A stretch of 6,551 nucleotides of DNA from Chloroflexi bacterium RBG_16_70_13 (lineage in GTDB: Bacteria > Chloroflexota > Limnocylindria > Limnocylindrales > CSP1-4): contig MGOD01000014.1 of the NCBI GenBank assembly GCA_001795245.1, forward strand, positions 14,757-21,307, in the 5' to 3' direction. A program made the position numbers and the translations under genes. Shown in pieces: positions 1 to 5,822 of the stretch (position 1 is its first letter; each line of letters begins with the position of its first letter). The notes beneath the pieces are model-generated. The model did no database searches, was not told the DNA's origin, and was given only the letters and a program-made list of their open reading frames with translations.

Positions 1-1243
1 GGGGCATCGCCGCCGGGAAGCGCGAGGAGCGGGTCAGAATCGGCTCGCCGCGGATCCCGAGCGTCCCTTTGACGTCGAGGTGGGCGGCCCGGACGAGCTG
101 GGCGTCGGTCAGGTCGTGCGTCCCGCTCCGACCGTCGCCGATGAAGGCCCGCACGAGGAGAGTCCCCTCGGGCGCCCGGCCGGCCCACTTCCGCGAGCTC
201 AGCGTCGCAGCGCTGATCGTGAGCGGCTCGTCGCCGGCGACGAGGAAGCCGTGGCCGGCAAGGTCGGCGGGGAGCTGGTCGTCCGAATAGGCCAGATTCA
301 CGACGGCCGTCGCCCCGTGGGGTATCGAGCGGATGGACGCGGCCGCCTGTGGCGCCCCGGCCTCGACGAGGTCGCCGGTCAGCCGCGCCGGCGTGGCGAG
401 GATGGTGGCCTCGGGCGCCATGCGCTCGCCGCCACAGAACCGCACCCGGACGCGCGAACCCTCGATCTCGAGACCCTCGAGGAGGCAGTCCGTCCGAATG
501 CCCACGTGGGGCATCGCCCGGATGGCGTCGACGAGCGCGTCCACCAGTTGCTGGGTGCCGCCGGCGAGGGTGACGAACGGAGAGGGCGGGGCGACGCTGG
601 CCGGTGAGCCGGCGGTCGCCGCGACGTGCCTCCGCGCTCGAGCGTCGGCGAGCGCGGCGAGGAGGAGCGATCGATGCCGGCGTTCCGATTCACGGAGCTG
701 CGGGACGACGGCGTCGAGGCTCAGCTCGTCGATCGGGGTGCCGTAGACGCCGCCGATGAGCGGGCCGGCGAGACGATCGACGAGGGCGTTCCCAAGCCGC
801 CGCCGGAGGAACGGCCCGACGGCGACGTCGCCCTCGGTCCCGTCGCGGGGCAGGAGGAGATCCAGGCCCATCCGGGCCTTGGCGAGGGGCGAGAAGAGGT
901 CGCTCGTCAGGAACGGGCGGAACTTCGTGGGGAGGACCAGGCCCATCCCGTCGGGGAAGCGCCGGAAGCGGCCGCCGGCCCGGATGAAGACGATCCGGGG
1001 TTCCTCTGGCCGGATGATCGCGTCGCCGAGCCCGAGCTCGCGGATGAGCGCCATCCCCGCCGGCCGGTAGCTCACGAACGAGTCCGGGCCGTGCTCGATG
1101 ACGAAGCCGTCGACCTCCTCGGTCCGGATCTTGCCGCCGAGACGGCGCGACCCCTCGACGAGGAGGGTCGGGATCCCGGCCTTTCCGAGCGCGTACGCGC
1201 TCGCCAGCCCGGTGATGCCGCCGCCGGCCACGAGGACGGTCAC
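1..1243 (-). CDS. hemY: FAD-dependent coproporphyrinogen/protoporphyrinogen oxidase HemY/CgoX (3' end cut off)
   Basis: This is an oxygen-dependent flavoprotein oxidase that removes six electrons from a porphyrinogen. The substrate is coproporphyrinogen III in the coproporphyrin route (CgoX) or protoporphyrinogen IX in the classical route. About 414 codons are visible without a stop, and the frame runs off the window edge. The family is usually about 460-480 residues, so the C-terminal FAD-binding end is missing. Seen: an N-terminal dinucleotide-binding motif AGGGITGLASA (about 6-16) with acidic E30 ending the second strand, then RLGGKIRT (34-41) and EHGPDSF (50-56), which are typical of HemY. 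The mid-region has VYGTPIDELSL and TLAGGTQQLVDAL. The start is GTG at 1243, because an in-frame TGA lies five codons upstream and no other start lies between. A weak GAGG sits 6 nt before it, inside the end of the radical SAM gene. The gap to that gene is 1 nt. The coproporphyrin substrate is inferred from the neighbouring CpfC-type chelatase. Confidence 0.93.
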   Translation of the reverse strand, partial: MTVLVAGGGITGLASAYALGKAGIPTLLVEGSRRLGGKIRTEEVDGFVIEHGPDSFVSYRPAGMALIRELGLGDAIIRPEEPRIVFIRAGGRFRRFPDGMGLVLPTKFRPFLTSDLFSPLAKARMGLDLLLPRDGTEGDVAVGPFLRRRLGNALVDRLAGPLIGGVYGTPIDELSLDAVVPQLRESERRHRSLLLAALADARARRHVAATAGSPASVAPPSPFVTLAGGTQQLVDALVDAIRAMPHVGIRTDCLLEGLEIEGSRVRVRFCGGERMAPEATILATPARLTGDLVEAGAPQAAASIRSIPHGATAVVNLAYSDDQLPADLAGHGFLVAGDEPLTISAATLSSRKWAGRAPEGTLLVRAFIGDGRSGTHDLTDAQLVRAAHLDVKGTLGIRGEPILTRSSRFPAAMP

Positions 1244-1244
1244 G

Positions 1245-2438
1245 TCACGCCTCGATCAGCTCACGCCCGGCGGGGATTGCGCGGCCCTGCGCGAGCGGCG
1301 GGACGAACGGGCAGAGCGGGTCGGACTCGAGCGGGTCGCCCGTCCAGGCAAATGCCCGCGCGCGCGACCCGCCGCAGATCCGGGCGTACTCGCAGGCCCC
1401 GCAGCGGCCCTTGAACCGGCTCGCGTCGCGGAGGCCGGTGAAGACCGGGTGCTCCCGGTAGAGGGTCACGATGTCGTCGGTCCGGACGTTGCCGGTCGGG
1501 AGGGGCAGGAAGCCGGACGGGAAGACGTAGCCGTTGTTGGCCACGAACAGGATCCCGTTCCCGTCGCGGACGCCGAAGCCGCGGCCCACCGGCGTCGCTG
1601 CGATCGCCGCCTCGTCGAGGCCCTCGGCCTGCATCCGCCGGATCGCGACCCGCCGGTAGTGGGTCGCCTCGGTCGTCTTGATCGCGAACGGGGCGTCCTT
1701 CGAGAGCCCGTACAGCCAGTGGTTAAGTCGCTCGGCCTCGACCGGCGTGATCTCGCGGAGCGCCGAGCCCCGCCCGACCGAGATGAGGAAGAAGAGGCTC
1801 CAGCGGATGATCCCGATCCGCGTCATCAGGTCGTAGATCGCCGGCAGGTCGGCGAGTGTCTCGTCGGTGATGAGGGTGTTGACCTGGAGCGGCAGGCCGA
1901 TCTCGTGGGTCCAATCCGCCGCCCTGAGCGTCACCTCGAACGTCCCGGGGACGCCCCGGAAGCCGTCGTGGCGCTCGGGCGTCGAGCCGTCGAGCGACAG
2001 CGACATCGTCTGGATGCCGGCGGCCTTGAGGGCCCGGAGGCGCACCGGGGTCAGCTCCGGCGTCGCCGCCGGCGCCAGCGAGGCGCCGATGCCCCGCGCG
2101 GTCGCGGCCTCGACGAGCGTCTCGAGGTCAGGCCGGCGGAGGGGATCGCCGCCGGTGAAGACGACATGCGGGTAGGGCTCCCCGAAGCCGGTGATCGCGT
2201 CGAGAAGGCGGAAGCCCTCCTCGGTCGTCAGCTCGTCGGGTGCCCGTTCCGGGATCGCCTCGGCCCGGCAATGGCGGCAGGCGAGGCCGCACGAGGTCGT
2301 CGTCTCCCAGTAGACGAGCATCGGGGCGCGGTTGAAGACGTAGCCCTCGGGTCGCACGGAGCCGACGGCCCCGATCCCCGCGGGACTGCCCTCGGGATGG
2401 CCGCCGGGCCGTCCGGCGGGATGCATGAGCGCGGTCAT
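1245..2438 (-). CDS. Radical SAM/SPASM protein of the NirJ/AhbC/AhbD type, candidate coproheme decarboxylase
   Basis: This 397-residue protein has the radical SAM cluster motif C50-x3-C54-x2-C57 in a WETTTSCGLACRHC context, GGDP at 96-99, and a C-terminal SPASM-like motif C346-x2-C349-x5-C355 followed by C376. The C-terminal stretch CGGSRARAFAWTGD (355-368), leading to the last Cys, closely resembles the auxiliary-cluster region of heme-tailoring radical SAM enzymes: NirJ in heme d1 synthesis, and AhbC and AhbD in the siroheme-to-heme route. AhbD decarboxylates Fe-coproporphyrin III to heme b. It lies between a coproporphyrin-type ferrochelatase and hemY with no chdC in view, so coproheme decarboxylation is the best inferred role. 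A different tetrapyrrole or peptide substrate is not excluded. The start at 2438 overlaps the hemH stop as ATGA and has AGGAG 7 nt upstream. Residues 1-38 are a Gly/Pro-rich leader before the core. The frame stays open well upstream, but that stretch is a shadow of hemH. Radical SAM/SPASM family is certain; function is moderate. Confidence 0.93.
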   Translation of the reverse strand: MTALMHPAGRPGGHPEGSPAGIGAVGSVRPEGYVFNRAPMLVYWETTTSCGLACRHCRAEAIPERAPDELTTEEGFRLLDAITGFGEPYPHVVFTGGDPLRRPDLETLVEAATARGIGASLAPAATPELTPVRLRALKAAGIQTMSLSLDGSTPERHDGFRGVPGTFEVTLRAADWTHEIGLPLQVNTLITDETLADLPAIYDLMTRIGIIRWSLFFLISVGRGSALREITPVEAERLNHWLYGLSKDAPFAIKTTEATHYRRVAIRRMQAEGLDEAAIAATPVGRGFGVRDGNGILFVANNGYVFPSGFLPLPTGNVRTDDIVTLYREHPVFTGLRDASRFKGRCGACEYARICGGSRARAFAWTGDPLESDPLCPFVPPLAQGRAIPAGRELIEA

Positions 2439-3406
2439 CGGCCAACTCCTGCAGGCGTGCCGGCCCGCACCGCTGTCGCCGTCCCGGCGCCGAGTGCCCG
2501 GGTCGCGACGTCGGCGAGGGCCGATATGAAAGCTGGGTCGTCGTTCATCGACGGGGCCCGCTCGAGCCGGATCCCGACTTCGTCGGCAACGGCCCGGGCC
2601 TCGATGTCGATGTCGTACAGGACCTCGAGGTGCTCGGCCACGAAGCCGACCGGCGAGACGACGACCTCGCGGACGCCGTCCGCGGCGAGCCGGCGGATCT
2701 CGTCGCGGAGATCGGGCCCCAGCCAGGCCTCGCCCGTCCGCCCGGCGCTCTGGAAGCACTGCTCGTAGTCGGTGATGCCGACGCGGTCGGCCACGAGCCG
2801 GGCCGTGGCCGCGATCTCGTCGGGGTAGCGGTCGCCCTCGGCCACGACACGTACCGGGAGGCTGTGGGCGGTGAAGACGAGGCGGACGACCGCCGGCATC
2901 TCGAACCGGCCGAGCGCCTCGCGGGTGGCCCGGGCAAGGGCGTCGATGAACCGGGGCTCGTCGTGCCACGACTCGACGAAGATCGGGGTCGGGGCTGCAT
3001 CGCCGCGGGCACCGGCCGCCGCCAGCCCTGCCTCCACGGCGCGCCGGTAGCCAGCGCCGTTGGACGAGCGCTGCGGCGCGAGGGCGATCGCCACGAACCG
3101 TTCGATCCCGTCGAGGGCCATGCCCTCGACGACCGTCGCGATGCGGGGCGCGATGTGGCGCATGCCGGCGTACACCGGGATCGCCCGGCCCCGCCCGGCG
3201 AGAGCCGCTGCGAGGGCCGCTCGCTGGCGCTCGACGATTCCCGATAAGGGGGAGGCGCCGCCGATCGCGCGATACCGCTCGAGGAGCTCCTCGAGGAGCT
3301 GGGGCGGAGGCGTAACCCCGCGCCGGATGTCGGTGTAGTAGGCCTCGACCTCGTCGAGCGAACGAGGGCCGCCGTAGGCCATGAGCAGGACGGCGTCGCG
3401 GGACAT
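2435..3406 (-). CDS. hemH: Ferrochelatase, coproporphyrin type (CpfC/HemH)
   Basis: This soluble chelatase inserts Fe(II) into a porphyrin. At 323 residues it has the length usual for monomeric Gram-positive ferrochelatases. Seen: LLMAYGGP (7-14) with Tyr11, YYTDIRRG (23-30), YRAIGGASPLSG (45-56), the catalytic His181 in FTAHSLP, QSAGRTGEAWLGPD (219-232), and Glu261 in VGFVAEHLEVLYD. Tyr11, HLEVLYD and the overall pattern match the Bacillus subtilis-type enzyme, which is known to act on coproporphyrin III and give coproheme. Protoporphyrin ferrochelatases have different residues at the MAYG position. No iron-sulfur cysteines occur at the C-terminus; the only Cys I see is in EQCFQSAG. The start is ATG at 3406, one base shared with the hemE stop (TGATG), with GGAGG 6 nt upstream. 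The stop overlaps the radical SAM start (ATGA). The frame is open further upstream, but that part reads across hemE and is not real. The substrate preference is inferred from motifs. Confidence 0.96.
   Translation of the reverse strand: MSRDAVLLMAYGGPRSLDEVEAYYTDIRRGVTPPPQLLEELLERYRAIGGASPLSGIVERQRAALAAALAGRGRAIPVYAGMRHIAPRIATVVEGMALDGIERFVAIALAPQRSSNGAGYRRAVEAGLAAAGARGDAAPTPIFVESWHDEPRFIDALARATREALGRFEMPAVVRLVFTAHSLPVRVVAEGDRYPDEIAATARLVADRVGITDYEQCFQSAGRTGEAWLGPDLRDEIRRLAADGVREVVVSPVGFVAEHLEVLYDIDIEARAVADEVGIRLERAPSMNDDPAFISALADVATRALGAGTATAVRAGTPAGVGR
2446..2450 (-). promoter_or_regulatory. Ribosome-binding site of the radical SAM gene
   Basis: AGGAG is read on the minus strand inside the 3' end of hemH, with 7 nt to the ATG at 2438. 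It decides for that start over the in-frame ATG at codon 5 (2426-2424) and over the long open frame upstream. Confidence 0.75.
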
Positions 3407-4524
3407 CAGCGGCCTCCGAGCGGGATCGAGTGGACGAGGTCGACGAGCCGGCGCAGGACGTCGGGATCGGTCTCGGGGATGACGCCGTGGCCCAGGTTGA
3501 AGACGTGACCCGGCCGCCCCGCGGCGAGGTCGAGGATCCAGCGCGCCGCGTCCTCGAGGTCGGCCCACGGCCCGAGCAGGACCATCGGGTCGAGGTTGCC
3601 CTGGACGGCCCGGTCGCCGACGCGCTCCCAGCCATCGTCGAGCGCGATCCGCCAGTCGAGGCCGATGACGTCGCCGCCGGCCTCGGCCTGGAGCCGGAGA
3701 AGCCCGGCCGTGCCGATGCCGAAGTGGGTCGAGGGCACGCCGAGGGCCCCGATGCCGGTCCAGAGGCGACGCATCCAGGGCAGGACGGACCGGCGATAGT
3801 CGAGCGGCGAGAGCCCTCCGACCCAGGAGTCGAAGACCTGGACTGCCTGGGCGCCGGCCTCGACCTGCGCGGCCAGGTAGGCGACCGTCGCCTCGACGAG
3901 GCGGGTCATGAGCACGTCCCAGGCCCCCGGCTCCGCGTGCATGAAGGCCCGCGTTCGCGGGAAGTCGCGCGACGGGCCGCCGTCGATGAGGTAGCAGGCG
4001 AGGGTGAAGGGCGCCCCGGCGAAGCCGATGAGCGGCACCGGGCTCTCGGCCCGGATCAGCCTGACCGCCTCGAGCAGCGGACCGACCGCCTCCCCGGGCA
4101 CGAACGGCCGGAGCCGCTCGACGTCACCCGTGGAGGCGATCGGCCGCTCGATCACCGGGCCGACACCTGGCGTGATCTCGAAGCTCACGCCGAGCCCGGC
4201 GAGGGGCGTCGTGATGTCTGCGAAGAGAATGGCGGCGTCGACGCCGAGCCGCCGGACGGGCTGGAGGGTGACCTCGGCGCAGAGGGCCGGGTCACGGGTG
4301 ATCTCGACGAGCGAGGCCCGCTCGCGGATGGCCCGGAACTCGGGCAGCGACCGGCCTGCCTGGCGCATGAACCAGACCGGGGTGACGTCGACCGGCAGGC
4401 GCAGGGTCGCCCGGAGGTAGCGGTCCGTCCGGGCCTCGGCCACGGGGACGGGCGGCGCGGCGAGGACGGAGGCCCCGACGCCGGCGGCGCCGGCGGCGGC
4501 CCCGACAACGGCCGTCGTGCTCAT
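3406..4524 (-). CDS. hemE: Uroporphyrinogen III decarboxylase (HemE)
   Basis: This cytosolic, cofactor-free enzyme removes four carboxyl groups from uroporphyrinogen III to give coproporphyrinogen III. The 372-residue product covers the whole family. Seen: FMRQAGR (52-58) with the substrate-binding Arg54 and Arg58, LFADITTPLAGLG (100-112) with the key Asp103, FAGAPFTLACYLIDG (168-182) with Tyr178, FDSWVG (231-236) with Ser233, GNLDP (309-313), and NLGHGV (343-348) with His345. It has about 28 more N-terminal residues than usual. This stretch is almost all Ala, Gly, Val and Pro, before a normal-looking TDRYLRA start of the fold. The ATG at 4524 overlaps the hemL stop (ATGA), but no good ribosome-binding site is seen, only AAGG about 10 nt upstream. 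A GTG at codon 28 (4443-4441) would give a family-typical length, also without a clear Shine-Dalgarno. The function is certain; the exact start is open. Confidence 0.97.
   Translation of the reverse strand: MSTTAVVGAAAGAAGVGASVLAAPPVPVAEARTDRYLRATLRLPVDVTPVWFMRQAGRSLPEFRAIRERASLVEITRDPALCAEVTLQPVRRLGVDAAILFADITTPLAGLGVSFEITPGVGPVIERPIASTGDVERLRPFVPGEAVGPLLEAVRLIRAESPVPLIGFAGAPFTLACYLIDGGPSRDFPRTRAFMHAEPGAWDVLMTRLVEATVAYLAAQVEAGAQAVQVFDSWVGGLSPLDYRRSVLPWMRRLWTGIGALGVPSTHFGIGTAGLLRLQAEAGGDVIGLDWRIALDDGWERVGDRAVQGNLDPMVLLGPWADLEDAARWILDLAAGRPGHVFNLGHGVIPETDPDVLRRLVDLVHSIPLGGR
3413..3417 (-). promoter_or_regulatory. Ribosome-binding site of hemH/cpfC
   Basis: A strong GGAGG on the minus strand lies in the last codons of hemE, 6 nt before the ATG at 3406. 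It supports the TGATG restart arrangement and excludes the upstream open-frame starts. Confidence 0.8.
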
Positions 4525-5822
4525 GCCCGGAAGGCCTTGCGGGCGGCGGCGACCGTCTCCCCGATCAGCTCGCGATCGTGGGCCAGCGAGATGAACCAGG
4601 CTTCGAACTGCGAAGGCGGGAGGAGGACGCCCTCGTCGAGCATCGCCCCGAAGAAGCGGGAATACGCGGTACGGTCGGAGGCCATGGCGGCATCAGTCGA
4701 GGTCGGGATCCCGTCGCGGAAGAAGACGGTCAGGAGCGAGCCGACCCGGGCGATTGCGATCGTTCGGCCAGCGGCCCCGGCCGCCGCCCTGAGGCCGGCC
4801 TCGAGCTCCGCCCCGGTGGCCTCGAGGCGCTCGTACGCGGCGTCGTCGAGGAGCCCGAGCGTCGCCGCGCCGGCGGCCATCGTGAGGGGATGGCCGGACA
4901 GCGTGCCGGCCTGGTAGACGGGCCCCTCGGGGGCGATGAGGGCCATGAGCTCGTGCCGCCCGCCGTAGGCCCCGACGGGCATGCCCCCGCCGATGATCTT
5001 GCCGAGGACGGTCAGATCCGGGAGGACCCCGTAGCGGGCCTGGGCGCCGCCGCGGCCGACGCGGAAGCCCGTGATGACCTCGTCGAAGACGAGCAGGGCA
5101 CCGTTGGCGGCCGTCACCTCGCGGAGGCCCTGGAGGAAGCCGGACGCCGGGGCGATGACCCCGACGTTCGCTGCGACAGGCTCGACGATGACCGCCGCGA
5201 TGCGGCCGGGATGGGCATCGAACGCGGCCCGGACCCCGGCCAGGTCGTTGATCGGGACGACGATCGTGGCCGCCGCGACCTGGGCCGGGACGCCGGCGCT
5301 GCCGGGCAGGGCAAGGGTCGCGAGGCCCGAGCCGGCCTCGACGAGGAGGCCGTCGGAGTGGCCGTGATAGCCGCCCGCGAACTTCAGGACGAGGTCGCGG
5401 CCCGTCGCGCCGCGGGCCAGCCGGAGGGCGCTCATGGCGGCTTCCGTGCCCGACGAGGTGAACCGGAGCCGCTCCATCGACGGGACCGCGGCGCGGATCG
5501 CCTCGCCCAGGACGACCTCCGACGGTGACGTCGCGCCGAGGGCGAAGCCGCTGAGGGCGGCCGTACGAACCGCATCCACGACGACGGGATGCGCATGGCC
5601 CACGATCGCCGGGCCCCACGCGCCGATGTAGTCGACGTACCAGCGGTCGTCGGCGTCGCGGACACGGGCGCCTGCGCCCGCCGCGAGGACGAGCGGCGGG
5701 CGGCCGACCGAGCGGAAGGCGCGGACGGGGCTGTTGACGCCGCCCGGGAAGAGCGACTCGGCCCGCCCGGTGAGGACCGCTTGGCGCGAGGGAGCGACGG
5801 GATCGGCGGCGGCCGGTGTCAT
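4521..5822 (-). CDS. hemL: Glutamate-1-semialdehyde 2,1-aminomutase (HemL)
   Basis: This PLP enzyme turns glutamate-1-semialdehyde into 5-aminolevulinate, the last step of the C5 route, so the organism makes 5-aminolevulinate from glutamyl-tRNA rather than from glycine. It has 433 residues, the usual length. Seen: the N-terminal FPGGVNSPVRAF (25-36) signature, TSSGTEAAMSALRLAR (122-137), GGYHGHSDGLL (150-160), Asp247 in VFDEVITGFR that contacts the PLP ring nitrogen, the PLP-binding Lys275 in LGKIIGGGMPVGAYGG, and YQAGTLSGHPLTMAAG. No key residue is missing. ATG at 5822 is chosen because it fits the family N-terminus, overlaps the hemB stop as ATGA, and has GGAAGGA 8 nt upstream. The frame is open further upstream, but that stretch is a shadow of hemB. 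The stop overlaps the hemE ATG (ATGA). Confidence 0.98.
   Translation of the reverse strand: MTPAAADPVAPSRQAVLTGRAESLFPGGVNSPVRAFRSVGRPPLVLAAGAGARVRDADDRWYVDYIGAWGPAIVGHAHPVVVDAVRTAALSGFALGATSPSEVVLGEAIRAAVPSMERLRFTSSGTEAAMSALRLARGATGRDLVLKFAGGYHGHSDGLLVEAGSGLATLALPGSAGVPAQVAAATIVVPINDLAGVRAAFDAHPGRIAAVIVEPVAANVGVIAPASGFLQGLREVTAANGALLVFDEVITGFRVGRGGAQARYGVLPDLTVLGKIIGGGMPVGAYGGRHELMALIAPEGPVYQAGTLSGHPLTMAAGAATLGLLDDAAYERLEATGAELEAGLRAAAGAAGRTIAIARVGSLLTVFFRDGIPTSTDAAMASDRTAYSRFFGAMLDEGVLLPPSQFEAWFISLAHDRELIGETVAAARKAFRA

Noticed and set aside
1098..2768. Long plus-strand open frame (about 556 codons) opposite the radical SAM gene and hemH
   Set aside because: Its translation is Arg/Asp/Ala/Gly/Glu-rich low-complexity sequence with no recognisable motif, and it lies antisense to two clear genes. 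Such frames are expected at this GC level.
3285..3300. Perfect 16-bp palindrome AGCTCCTCGAGGAGCT, considered as an operator or hairpin
   Set aside because: It lies inside hemH and is explained by repeated Leu and Glu codons of the QLLEELLERY segment. It is not near any gene start.
2439..3635. Open upstream extension of the radical SAM frame, which would make a fusion of nearly 800 residues
   Set aside because: The extra part is an Arg/Pro-rich shadow of hemH in another frame. The ATG at 2438 has a good ribosome-binding site and the usual ATGA overlap.
4480..4505. GGC/GCC short repeat tract at the start of hemE, considered as a microsatellite or phase-variation site
   Set aside because: It is imperfect and encodes the Ala/Gly-rich N-terminus; nothing indicates repeat-number switching. 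It is discussed only as part of the start-site question.
3430..4917. Plus-strand open frame (about 495 codons) opposite hemE and hemL
   Set aside because: It is antisense to well-supported genes, and its composition is an artefact of GC-rich codon usage with no family resemblance.
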